53,994 nucleotides of DNA from contig JAPDDQ010000051.1 of the NCBI GenBank assembly GCA_027587225.1, positions 1 to 53,994 on the forward strand, given 5' to 3'. Origin of the DNA: Solirubrobacter taibaiensis. GTDB taxonomy: Bacteria > Actinomycetota > Thermoleophilia > Solirubrobacterales > Solirubrobacteraceae. The notes under the pieces were generated by a model. The model did no database searches. It had not been told where the DNA came from and worked only from the letters and a program-made list of their open reading frames with translations. Within the stretch, counting starts at the first letter, position 1. Every line of letters begins with the position of its first letter. The position numbers and the translations under genes were made by a program. This document shows positions 27,619 to 35,781 of the stretch, in pieces.

Positions 27619-28596
27619 CTATGCGGTTCTACGCGCGGGACGCAGCCCGCTGGGCTGTTCGACGGCGTGCTTGTCGTATGCCTCGACGATGCGCTGCACG
27701 AGCTTGTGGCGGACCACGTCGTCCCCGCCGAAGCGCACGAACTCGATGCCTTCCACCGAGTCCAGGATGTCCTTGACCACGACGAGACCGGACTTCTGGT
27801 CGCGCGGGAGGTCCACCTGCGTCACGTCACCGGTCACGACCATCCGCGAACCGAACCCGAGGCGGGTGAGGAACATCTTCATCTGCTCGGGCGTCGTGTT
27901 CTGCGCCTCGTCCAGGATCACGAACGCGTCGTTGAGCGTGCGGCCGCGCATGAACGCGAGCGGCGCGACCTCGATCACGCCCTTCTCCAGGTGCGCGGAC
28001 ACCTTCTCCGGGTCCATCATGTCGTTGAGCGCGTCGAACAGCGGCCGCAGGTACGGGTCCACCTTGGCCATCAGGTCGCCCGGGAGGAAGCCGAGCCGCT
28101 CGCCCGCCTCCACCGCCGGTCGCGTCAGGATGATCCGGTTGACCTCGCGGCGGCTCAACGCCGCCGTGGCCATCGCCATCGCCAGGAACGTCTTGCCCGT
28201 GCCGGCCGGCCCGATCCCGAAGGTGACGGTGGAGCGCCGGATGGCGTCCACGTAGCGCTTCTGGTTGACGGACTTGGGCGCGACCCGCAGGTTGCGGTGG
28301 CGCCACACGGTGTCCTCGAGCACGCGCGCGGGCGACTCGCTGGACTCCAGCACGCGCGTGACCGCCTCGATCGTGGCGGGCTCGATGTCGTGCCCGCGAT
28401 CGACCATGGCCGAGAGCTCGCGGATGACGGTCGCACCGGCCTGCACAGCTTCCGCCTCACCGTCCAGCGTGACGATGTTGCCGCGCAGGAACACCTCGCA
28501 GTCGAGTTGCTCCTCGAGCGTGCGTAGCGCGGCGTCGCGGGAGCCGGCGAGCTCCGCCGCGACCTCGTTCGATACCTCCAGCTGCCGACGTGCCAT
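27619..28596 (-). CDS. ybeZ: PhoH-family ATPase (PhoL/YbeZ type)
   Basis: 325 residues. Walker A GPAGTGKT at 129-136, Walker B AFVILDEAQN, then VTGDVTQVDLP. The N-terminal ~100 residues form the KH-like region of PhoH proteins. The ybeZ-ybeY pair is widely conserved and tied to RNA/ribosome maintenance. The ATG lies directly after the yqeY stop. Confidence 0.95.
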   Translation of the reverse strand: MARRQLEVSNEVAAELAGSRDAALRTLEEQLDCEVFLRGNIVTLDGEAEAVQAGATVIRELSAMVDRGHDIEPATIEAVTRVLESSESPARVLEDTVWRHRNLRVAPKSVNQKRYVDAIRRSTVTFGIGPAGTGKTFLAMAMATAALSRREVNRIILTRPAVEAGERLGFLPGDLMAKVDPYLRPLFDALNDMMDPEKVSAHLEKGVIEVAPLAFMRGRTLNDAFVILDEAQNTTPEQMKMFLTRLGFGSRMVVTGDVTQVDLPRDQKSGLVVVKDILDSVEGIEFVRFGGDDVVRHKLVQRIVEAYDKHAVEQPSGLRPARRTA

Positions 28597-29025
28597 CTAG
28601 TTGAGCGCTTCCTTCACCTTGGTCGAGACCCTCTTGCCGTCAGCGCGGCCGCCGGCGGCCTCCATCACGTGCTTGATCACCCGGCCCATGTCTCGCGGGG
28701 ACGACGCACCTGTCGCCTCCACTCCCGCTTCGACAAGGGCTTCCAACGCCGCATCGTCGAGCTCCTGGGGCAAGTAGCCCTCGATCAGCTCGGCCTCCGA
28801 CGCTTCCTTGGTCGCGAGCTCTTCACGGCCCGCTTCCCGGAACGTCTCCTCGGCCTCGCGGCGCCGCTTGCGCTCGCGCCGCAGGACCGCCAGCTCGTCC
28901 GCTCCGCCCTCCTTCTCCGCCTTCTGCAGCTCGGAGAGAATGAGCCGGAGCGCCGCCACCCGTTCGCGCTCCCCCGCCTTCATGGCGGTGGTCACGTCGG
29001 CTCTGATGCGCTCGGCAATCTGCAA
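28597..29025 (-). CDS. yqeY: GatB/YqeY domain-containing protein
   Basis: About 142 residues, helical protein related to the tail domain of GatB. RADVTTAMKAGERERVAALRL is split here as RADVTTAMKAGERER then VAALRLILSELQKAE, matching the YqeY start region; IEGYLPQELDDAALEALVE and RDMGRVIKHVMEAAGG mark the C-terminal part. The start is uncertain: GGAGGAG (29026-29032) directly abuts TTG 29025, but has ideal 6-nt spacing to an in-frame ATT at 29019. An ATG at 28983 would delete the first helix. Divergent from the DUF192 gene. Confidence 0.88.
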   Translation of the reverse strand: MQIAERIRADVTTAMKAGERERVAALRLILSELQKAEKEGGADELAVLRRERKRRREAEETFREAGREELATKEASEAELIEGYLPQELDDAALEALVEAGVEATGASSPRDMGRVIKHVMEAAGGRADGKRVSTKVKEALN

Positions 29026-29065
29026 CTCCTCCAGTGTACGTCCCCGTCCGGCAGGATCTGCGTCC

Positions 29066-29404
29066 GTGACCGCACGTCTCGACGCATTACCAGGGCGCGA
29101 ACTCCCCGGTGGACTGAGGATCGTCGAGGCTCGAACCCGCCGTACGCGGGGCAAAGGCCTCGCGCGGATGGACTCGATGCCCGCTTCCGTCGGGCTCGAG
29201 CTCTCGCCGTGCCGCTCGATTCACACGTTCGGGATGCGGTTCGCCCTCGATCTGATCTGGCTCGACCGGGCCGGGCAGGTGGTGCGGGTGGATGAGGCCG
29301 TGGCGCCACGCCGGCTGCGGACGTGCCTGCGCGCTCGGTCGGTGATCGAGGTCCGGGGCGGAAGCGCCGAGCGCTTCACGGTCGCGCTCACCCAGCCCGG
29401 GTGA
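29066..29404 (+). CDS. DUF192 family protein
   Basis: 112 residues from GTG 29066. The DUF192 core is visible: LSPCRSIHTFGMRFALDLI then WLDRAGQVVRV and the late SVIEVRGG segment. Most DUF192 proteins carry a signal peptide; this one does not appear to, and the N-terminal 35 residues are Arg-rich. Function unknown. A DHA2 transporter gene follows 36 bp downstream. Confidence 0.8.
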   Translation: MTARLDALPGRELPGGLRIVEARTRRTRGKGLARMDSMPASVGLELSPCRSIHTFGMRFALDLIWLDRAGQVVRVDEAVAPRRLRTCLRARSVIEVRGGSAERFTVALTQPG

Positions 29405-29440
29405 CCCCCGCTCACCCGCGTCCGTGTGAGGGTGCGTGCG

Positions 29441-31354
29441 ATGGCAGAGCGTGAGGGAGGACGTCGCCTCGGAGTGATCATCGGCGCCCTGCTGCTGGTG
29501 ATGCTGCTCGCGTCGCTGGACCAGACGATCGTCTCGACCGCGCTGCCGACCATCGTCGGCGAGCTGGGCGGGCTCGAGCACCTCTCCTGGGTCGTGACGT
29601 CCTACATGCTCGCCGTCACGGTCGTCACCCCTCTGTACGGCAAGCTCGGCGATCTCTACGGGCGCAAGCTGGTCCTGCAGGCCGCGCTCGTGATCTTCCT
29701 CATCGGCTCGGCGCTGTGCGGGATGGCGCAGGGCATGACGGAGCTGATCGCCTTCCGCGCGATCCAGGGCCTCGGCGGCGGCGGGCTGATGGTGAGCGCG
29801 CAGGCGGCGGTCGGCGATGTCGTCTCACCACGTGACCGCGGCAAGTACACCGGGCTCTTCGGCGCCGTGTTCGGCGTCTCCGCGGTCATCGGGCCGCTGA
29901 TCGGCGGCTTCTTCACCACGCACATCTCGTGGCGCTGGATCTTCTACGTGAACCTCCCGCTCGGGCTCCTCGCGCTGGCCGCGATCGCCGTCGCGCTCCC
30001 GAGCGCCTCCGAGCGCGTGCAGCACGCGATCGACTACGTCGGCGCCGCGCTGCTCGCCGTCGGCCTGAGCTCGCTGGTGCTCCTCACGACGCTCGGCGGC
30101 AACCAATACGCCTGGGGCTCGGTGGAGATCGTCGCGCTCGGCGCGGTCGCGGTGGTGGGGATCGGCGCCTTCATCTGGCAGGAGTCCCGCGCCGCCGAGC
30201 CGATCCTCCCGCTGCACCTGTTCCGCAACCGCGTCTTCGCGGTCACGAGCGCGATCGGCTTCGTGATCGGCTTCGCGTTGTTCGGCGCGCTCACGTACCT
30301 CCCGCTGTTCCAGCAGGTCGTGCGCGGCGCCACCCCCACCGAGTCGGGGCTGCAGCTGATCCCGGTGATGGCCGGCGTGCTGATCGGCTCGATCGGATCG
30401 GGCCAGGCGATCACGGCGACGGGCCGCTACAAGGCGTTCCCGATCATCGGCTGCGCGATCGCCACGGTCGGGCTGCTGCTGCTCTCACGGCTCGACGCGG
30501 GCACGTCGACCCTGTTCGCGAGCCTCGCCATGTTCGTCCTGGGCCTGGGCCTCGGGTTGGTGATGCAGGTGCTCGTGCTCGCCGTCCAGAACGCCGTCGA
30601 GTACTCCGACCTGGGCGTCGCCACCAGCGGCGCGACGCTGTTCCGCTCGCTCGGCGGGTCGCTGGGCACGGCGGTGCTCGGAGCGATCTTCACGGCGCGG
30701 CTCACCGACGAGCTGGCGGGCTCCCCCGCCGGGCAGCTGGGTGGCTCGGTCGACCCCGCCTCGCTGCAACGACTGCCGGCCGCCGCCCGCGACGCGTACA
30801 CCGGCGCGTTCACCGACGCGCTGTCCACGGTCTTCCTCGTCGGCGCGTGCTTCGTGGTTCTCGCGTTCCTGCTGGCCTGGTTGATCGAGGAGCGGCCGCT
30901 GCGGCAGACCGTCGAGACGGGCGGGGTCGGGGAGGCCTTCGCGTCCCCCACGAGCGGCGATTCCCTCCGCGAGCTCGCCACGTTGGTCGGGCGCAAACGC
31001 ACGCAGGCGTTCATCGAGGGTTCCGTCGCCGCGGCGGACGTGGACCTGCCCGTCGGCGCCGCCTGGCTGCTCGTCCAGGCCGCGCAGGGAGAATCGCTCG
31101 ATCCCGAGGTGGTCGCGAAGGGACGCCCGATCGACCCGGACTGGGTGCGGACACAGCTGGACGTGCTGCGCGGGGAGGGCCTGCTCGAGGGCGAGGCCGT
31201 CACGCCCGGGGGACAAGAGACAGCGCAGAAGCTGATCACGGCGCATCGCGAACGCCTCGTGGCGCTCGTGGCGGACTGGAGCCCGGACGCCGACCCACGC
31301 GTCAACGACGCGATCGCCCGCCTCGCGCGGGAGCTCACGCTCGAGCCGGTCTAA
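29441..31354 (+). CDS. DHA2-family MFS transporter with C-terminal cytosolic domain
   Basis: 637 residues from ATG 29441, which has GAGGG 8 nt upstream; GTG 29426 is the alternative. The first ~490 residues are a 14-TM DHA2 pump: LDQTIVSTALPTIVGELGG, motif A GKLGDLYGRK, GLGGGGLMVSAQAAVGD and the later AVFGVSAVIGPLIGGFF. About 140 residues then follow outside the membrane with a winged-helix-like pattern (WVRTQLDVLRGEGLLEGE and VTPGGQETAQKLITAHR resemble the recognition and wing parts of MarR-type proteins). Substrate unknown. Overlaps the convergent permease gene by 4 bp. Confidence 0.9.
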   Translation: MAEREGGRRLGVIIGALLLVMLLASLDQTIVSTALPTIVGELGGLEHLSWVVTSYMLAVTVVTPLYGKLGDLYGRKLVLQAALVIFLIGSALCGMAQGMTELIAFRAIQGLGGGGLMVSAQAAVGDVVSPRDRGKYTGLFGAVFGVSAVIGPLIGGFFTTHISWRWIFYVNLPLGLLALAAIAVALPSASERVQHAIDYVGAALLAVGLSSLVLLTTLGGNQYAWGSVEIVALGAVAVVGIGAFIWQESRAAEPILPLHLFRNRVFAVTSAIGFVIGFALFGALTYLPLFQQVVRGATPTESGLQLIPVMAGVLIGSIGSGQAITATGRYKAFPIIGCAIATVGLLLLSRLDAGTSTLFASLAMFVLGLGLGLVMQVLVLAVQNAVEYSDLGVATSGATLFRSLGGSLGTAVLGAIFTARLTDELAGSPAGQLGGSVDPASLQRLPAAARDAYTGAFTDALSTVFLVGACFVVLAFLLAWLIEERPLRQTVETGGVGEAFASPTSGDSLRELATLVGRKRTQAFIEGSVAAADVDLPVGAAWLLVQAAQGESLDPEVVAKGRPIDPDWVRTQLDVLRGEGLLEGEAVTPGGQETAQKLITAHRERLVALVADWSPDADPRVNDAIARLARELTLEPV

Positions 31355-32142
31355 CCGAAGACCACGGCGGCGATACCCGCGACGACGAGCGCCGAGCCCG
31401 CGAGCCGCCGTCGCCCGCCTCCGACGCCGGCGAGCAGGATGCTCGTCTCCCGGAGCGCGGCGACCGGCGCCGCGGGCGCCCGTTCGAGCGCGGCCAGCAC
31501 CAGGATGTACGCGGCGGCCATGCCGACGCCGGCGGGGAGCGAGCGGCGGTCGACGGCCTTGCGCAGCCGTTCGTGGCCGACGACGATCGCGTACGGAATG
31601 GCCGACAGCAGCAGGACGATCTCGAAGTACGGAATCGGCGCCGCGTGCTCCACGCCGCGGTCGTCGACGAGCGTGTAGCCCGCGATGCACGCGCCCACGC
31701 CGAGCGCGAACAGTAGCGAGGTGACGTCCACGGCCTCGGTCCCGACGCCGCGCACCAGCAGCACGCCGCCGGTCACGGCGATGATCCCGAGGATGGCGAG
31801 CGCGGAGATGTCCGCGCCGAGCGCGATCGTGGAGATGAGCAGCACGAGGATCGGCGCCGACCCGCGCGCGACCGGGTACGCGAACGAGTAGTCCGCGCGG
31901 CTGTACGTCGCGGCCAGGAGCGCGAAGTAGGCGAGCTCGAGCGCGGCCGACGCGGCGATGAAGGGCCACGCCTCCGCCTCCACGCGCCACGTCAGCGCGG
32001 CCGGGATGGCGAACACGACCACGCCGGTGAGCATCGCCACGGCCGCCGTCGCGTGCTTGTCCTGCGCGCCCGCGACCAGGGCGTTCCACCCCGCGTGCAG
32101 CACGGCCGACGCGAGGACGAAGACGAGCGCGGTGGCGCTCAC
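31351..32142 (-). CDS. EamA/DMT-superfamily permease
   Basis: 263 residues from GTG 32142, about 9-10 TM segments in two repeats (first with ALVFVLASAVLHAGWNAL; YSFAYPVARGSAPILVLLI ends repeat 1). The DMT proline-containing motif ALERAPAAPVAALRETSIL is in repeat 2. Likely metabolite exporter. It overlaps the threonine dehydratase stop as GTGA (32139-32142), so export of an amino acid or amine linked to that enzyme is possible. Confidence 0.87.
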   Translation of the reverse strand: MSATALVFVLASAVLHAGWNALVAGAQDKHATAAVAMLTGVVVFAIPAALTWRVEAEAWPFIAASAALELAYFALLAATYSRADYSFAYPVARGSAPILVLLISTIALGADISALAILGIIAVTGGVLLVRGVGTEAVDVTSLLFALGVGACIAGYTLVDDRGVEHAAPIPYFEIVLLLSAIPYAIVVGHERLRKAVDRRSLPAGVGMAAAYILVLAALERAPAAPVAALRETSILLAGVGGGRRRLAGSALVVAGIAAVVFG

Positions 32143-33092
32143 GCCACGAGTTCGGCGAACCGCGCGGCGGTCACGTTTCCCCCGGAGATCGTCACGCCGA
32201 CACGCAGGCCGTTCGCCTCCACCTTGCCGGCGAGGAGCGCGGCGAACGCACAGGCGCCGCTCGGCTCGGCGACGACCTTCGCGCGCTCGAACAGCAGCTT
32301 CATCGCGGTGACGATCTCCGCGTCGGACACGGTGATGACCTCGTCGACGAGCTGCTGGATGACCGGGAACGTCAGCTCCCCCGGCATGTTGGTCTGCTGG
32401 CCGTCGGCGATCGTCCGCGGGACCTCGATCGCGACCCGCTCGCCGGCGGCGAGGGAGCGCACGAAGTCGTCGCCCGCCTCCGGCTCGACCCCGATGATGC
32501 GGGTGTCGGGCGAGAGCGCGGCCGTCGCGGTCGCGCAGCCGGACAACAGCCCACCGCCGCCCAGGCAGACCAGCAGCACGTCCAGCGGGCCCGCGTCCTC
32601 GATCAGCTCCAGCGCCACGGTGCCCTGGCCGGCCATCACGTACGGGTTGTCGTACGGGTGGATCGGTGTCAGGCCCCGCTCCGCGACCAGCTGCTCCAGC
32701 AGCTCGTCGCGCACCACGCCGTACCGGTCGAAGGGCACGACCTCGGCGCCGTAGCCGCGCGTGGCGGCGAGCTTGCCCGCGGGCGCGTCCTCGGGCATCA
32801 GGATCACCGCGGGGATCTCATGCAATCGCGCCGCGAGCGACACCGCTTGCGCGTGATTGCCCGACGACACCGTCGCCACGCCGCGCGCGCGGTCCTCGGG
32901 CTTCAGCGTGGAGATCGCGTTGTAGGCGCCGCGGAACTTGAACGCGCCCACGCGCTGCAGGTTCTCGGCCTTCAGCAGCACCCGCCCGGCCCCGGTGGCC
33001 TCGTCGAGCGCACCCGAGGTGATGACCGGGGTGCGGTGCGCGACCCCGTCGAGCCGCCGCGCCGCGGCCTGGACATCGTCAAACGTGATCAC
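32139..33092 (-). CDS. Threonine/serine dehydratase (PLP fold type II)
   Basis: 317 residues from GTG 33092. PLP lysine in GAFKFRGAYNA, SSGNHAQAVSLAARL, phosphate loop GGGGLLSG. It lacks the C-terminal ACT-like regulatory region of biosynthetic IlvA, so it resembles catabolic TdcB-type threonine ammonia-lyase or a serine racemase/dehydratase. No Shine-Dalgarno is seen; instead a 31-bp palindrome (33098-33128) ends 5 bp upstream of the start. Confidence 0.88.
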   Translation of the reverse strand: MITFDDVQAAARRLDGVAHRTPVITSGALDEATGAGRVLLKAENLQRVGAFKFRGAYNAISTLKPEDRARGVATVSSGNHAQAVSLAARLHEIPAVILMPEDAPAGKLAATRGYGAEVVPFDRYGVVRDELLEQLVAERGLTPIHPYDNPYVMAGQGTVALELIEDAGPLDVLLVCLGGGGLLSGCATATAALSPDTRIIGVEPEAGDDFVRSLAAGERVAIEVPRTIADGQQTNMPGELTFPVIQQLVDEVITVSDAEIVTAMKLLFERAKVVAEPSGACAFAALLAGKVEANGLRVGVTISGGNVTAARFAELVA

Positions 33093-33097
33093 AGGGC

Positions 33098-33128
33098 AAA
33101 GATAAAGGGGCCAGGCCCCTTTATCTTT
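33098..33128. repeat. 31-bp perfect palindrome between two genes
   Basis: The arms AAAGATAAAGGGGCC (33098-33112) and GGCCCCTTTATCTTT (33114-33128) surround A33113. It fills nearly the whole gap between the prmA-like stop (33129) and the dehydratase start (33092). It may act as a terminator or block ribosome access. It is related in sequence and form to 21083-21109. Confidence 0.8.
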
Positions 33129-33923
33129 TCAGTAGGGCGCGCGGATGAGCTCGATCGCGGCCCAGCCGCCGCCCTCGCGCCGCGCGCGCTCGATCAGGTT
33201 GCGGCGCTTGAAGGCCAGCAGGACCTCCTCCACCTCGGGCAGCTCCAGCCCGGAGATGATCATTCGCTCGGGCGTCTCGGTCATGGTCTCGGCCACCTGC
33301 AGGAGCAGCGGCCGGACGAGGTTGGCGAGCACGGTCGGCGTGGACGGGCCGCCCTGGCGCACATCGCAGCGCGAGACCTCCACGGTCACCCCGTTGGCCC
33401 GCGCGCTGTCCGCGGTCTCCGTCACGGACTCCGGCTCGATGTCGCACGCCAGCACCGGGTCCCAGCCGAGCTTCGCGGCCGCGATCGCGAGGATGCCGCT
33501 GCCGCAGCCCCAGTCCGCGATCGGGCCCTCGGGGGTGAGCTCGACCAGCAGCTCCAGGCTCAGCCGCGTCGTCGCGTGCGAGCCCGTGCCGAACCCCTGG
33601 CCGGGCTCGATGACCACGTCCAGCGCACCATCGCGCGCCTCGTGCCACGGTGGGCGCACGCGCAGCGGCCCCACGTCGATCGGCACGTGGAACGAGTGCC
33701 AATCGATCTCGGGCACCTCGCTCGTGGACACCTCGACCACCGCCTCGCCGGCGACGGCGGTCACGTCGCCGATCTCCGGCAGCTCCCCGGGCGCCCCGTA
33801 GAGCACGTACTCGACGTGCTCGCCCAGATCGACCTCCTCGAGGCCGCCGGGCGCGAACGCCATCAGGTCCAGCAGCACGACTTCGGCGTCCTCGCGCCGG
33901 ACCTTCACCGCCAGGCGGATCAA
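33129..33923 (-). CDS. prmA: PrmA-like methyltransferase, copy 1
   Basis: 264 residues from TTG 33923 (TTGA overlap with the next gene, 33920-33923). It matches ribosomal protein L11 methyltransferase: IEPGQGFGTGSHATTRLSLE (FGTGSHATT at 111-119), SAM motif DWGCGSG (137-143) followed by ILAIAAAKLG, and VLANLVRPLLL for the catalytic loop. The N-terminal ~95 residues would be the L11-recognition domain. All core motifs are canonical, so this is the better candidate for the true PrmA. It is placed downstream of dnaJ, as prmA is in several phyla. Confidence 0.9.
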   Translation of the reverse strand: MIRLAVKVRREDAEVVLLDLMAFAPGGLEEVDLGEHVEYVLYGAPGELPEIGDVTAVAGEAVVEVSTSEVPEIDWHSFHVPIDVGPLRVRPPWHEARDGALDVVIEPGQGFGTGSHATTRLSLELLVELTPEGPIADWGCGSGILAIAAAKLGWDPVLACDIEPESVTETADSARANGVTVEVSRCDVRQGGPSTPTVLANLVRPLLLQVAETMTETPERMIISGLELPEVEEVLLAFKRRNLIERARREGGGWAAIELIRAPY

Positions 33924-34654
33924 GCGGTCTCCAGCAGCACGGCCGCCCAGCCGTCGCGCTCGCGCCGTTCGCGCTCGACGAAGCCGAGCGGCCCGAAGGC
34001 CGAGAGCGCGACGTCGGCCTGATGCGCGATGAGGCCGGACGTCAACAGCGTCACCGGCTCCGAAGGCCCTTCGGTGAAGCTCGCGATCAGCCCGGCCGTG
34101 AGGTTCGCGACCACGGTGCGCGCCCACAGCGGCTCGGCGACGATGTCGCCGACGTGCGCGTCGATGCCGTTCTTGACCGCCATCGCCACCGCACCCGGGT
34201 CGAGCTCGATGCCCACCACGGGCTCGAAGCCGAGGTGCTTCGCGGCCACCGACAGCACGCCGCAGCCGCAGCCCCAGTCGGCCAGCGGAGTGAGCGGCAG
34301 CTCCTGCAGCAGCTCCAGGCACAGCTTCGTCGTGGGATGCGAGGCGAGCCCGAACGTCTCCCCCGGGTCCACCACGAGCCCCGGCCCGGGCAACCACGGC
34401 GGCCGGATCGTGATCGCGCCGACCGTCACCGGCGCCAGGTGCTCATGCCAGGCCGTCTGCCAGCCGTCGGCGATCGGCTGCCGCGATACCGAGACGAGTT
34501 CCGGGAACTTGATCTGACGGTCCTCGCCGTAGACGACGAACTCGACGTGCTCGCCGTCCTCCACCTGTTCGAAGCCCGCCGCCAGGATCGGCTCGAGTCG
34601 CGCGTACGCGACCTCCGCGTCGACGGCGCGAACGCGGATGCCGAGCCGGATCAC
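33920..34654 (-). CDS. PrmA-like methyltransferase, diverged copy 2
   Basis: 244 residues, ATGA overlap with dnaJ (34651-34654). Same domain plan as its neighbour: DPGETFGLASHPTTKLCLE and SAM motif DWGCGCG (126-132), then VLSVAAKHLG, and VVANLTAGLIASF. The motif that is FGTGSHATT in copy 1 reads FGLASHPTT (101-109), and copy 2 is 20 residues shorter. A tandem paralogue pair with the second copy altered at a SAM/substrate loop suggests a different target or a non-catalytic partner. Confidence 0.87.
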   Translation of the reverse strand: MIRLGIRVRAVDAEVAYARLEPILAAGFEQVEDGEHVEFVVYGEDRQIKFPELVSVSRQPIADGWQTAWHEHLAPVTVGAITIRPPWLPGPGLVVDPGETFGLASHPTTKLCLELLQELPLTPLADWGCGCGVLSVAAKHLGFEPVVGIELDPGAVAMAVKNGIDAHVGDIVAEPLWARTVVANLTAGLIASFTEGPSEPVTLLTSGLIAHQADVALSAFGPLGFVERERRERDGWAAVLLETA

Positions 34655-35781
34655 CCGGCCAGCGCCCGTTTGAGCTTGGCGATCATGCCTTCGTTCTCAC
34701 GCAGGTTGTCCTCGGTCAAAGTCTCGGAGAACTGCTCGAGCAGTTCCTTCTGCTTGCGCGTGAGCCGGCGCGGGATCACGACATTCACGACGACCTTCAG
34801 GTCACCCGTGCGGCCGCGGCCGACCGGCGGCATGCCGCGCCCGGACATCACGATCGTCTCGCCCGGCTGCGTGCCGGCGGGCACCTCCAGCGGCACCTCA
34901 CCGTCGAGGGTGGGCACCTGGATCGTCGTGCCGAGGGCCGCAGACGGCGCCGCCACGTCCACGACGGTGATCAGGTCCTCACGATCGCGCAGGAAGCGCT
35001 CGTCCTCCTTGACGCGCACGACCACGTACAGGTCGCCGGGCGGTCCGCCACGCTCGCCGGCGTGCCCGCGGCCGGTGACCCGCATCCGCTGCCCGTCGGC
35101 GATGCCGGCCGGGATGTCCACCTTCACGCGCCGCTCGCGCGCCACCATGCCGTGGCCCTCGCAGGTGTGGCACGGCTGCTCGGCGATCCGGCCGTCGCCG
35201 CCGCACTTGTCGCACAGCGCGGTGCGGACCATCTGGCCGAAGCGCGTGCGCTGCACGGCCTGGATCTGCCCCGCCCCCTGGCACTTGTCGCAGGTGACGA
35301 TCGGCGTGCCCGGCTCGGCGCCGTTGCCGTGACAGGTCTCGCACAGCGCCGTCGCGTCGTACACGACCTCCACCTCGGCGCCCTGGGCGGCCTGCAGCAG
35401 CGTGATCTGGACCGCCAGCGCGACGTCCCCGCCCTGCACGGCCCCGCCGCGCATGCGCGTGCCACCGAACGCGGCGTCGAAGCCGCCCGACCCGAAGAAG
35501 GCGCTGAAGAGGTCGCTGATCGACCCGAAGTCCTGGAAGTTCGGCGAGTAGCCGCCGCCCTTCAGACCCTCGTGCCCGTAGGCGTCGTAGGTCTGCCGGC
35601 GGTCGGTGTCGCTGAGGACCTCGTAGGCCTCCGCGGCCTCTTTGAACTTCTCCTCGGCCTCCGGATCGTGCGCGTTGACGTCCGGGTGCAGCTCGCGCGC
35701 GAGCCGCCGGAACGACTTCTTGATCGTGGCCTCGTCAGCCCCCCGATCCACGCCCAGCACTTCGTAATAGTCCCGCGGCAC
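34651..35781 (-). CDS. dnaJ: Chaperone protein DnaJ
   Basis: 376 residues. J domain 1-70 with HPD at 32-34, Gly/Phe-rich linker, then the zinc domain with four CxxCxGxG repeats (CETCHGNG, CDKCQGAG, CDKCGGDG, CHTCEGHG) and the C-terminal substrate domains. Hsp70 co-chaperone that recruits clients to DnaK. It begins right after the hrcA stop. No dnaK or grpE is in the window, so this is the separate hrcA-dnaJ locus seen in many actinobacteria. Confidence 0.96.
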   Translation of the reverse strand: MPRDYYEVLGVDRGADEATIKKSFRRLARELHPDVNAHDPEAEEKFKEAAEAYEVLSDTDRRQTYDAYGHEGLKGGGYSPNFQDFGSISDLFSAFFGSGGFDAAFGGTRMRGGAVQGGDVALAVQITLLQAAQGAEVEVVYDATALCETCHGNGAEPGTPIVTCDKCQGAGQIQAVQRTRFGQMVRTALCDKCGGDGRIAEQPCHTCEGHGMVARERRVKVDIPAGIADGQRMRVTGRGHAGERGGPPGDLYVVVRVKEDERFLRDREDLITVVDVAAPSAALGTTIQVPTLDGEVPLEVPAGTQPGETIVMSGRGMPPVGRGRTGDLKVVVNVVIPRRLTRKQKELLEQFSETLTEDNLRENEGMIAKLKRALAG

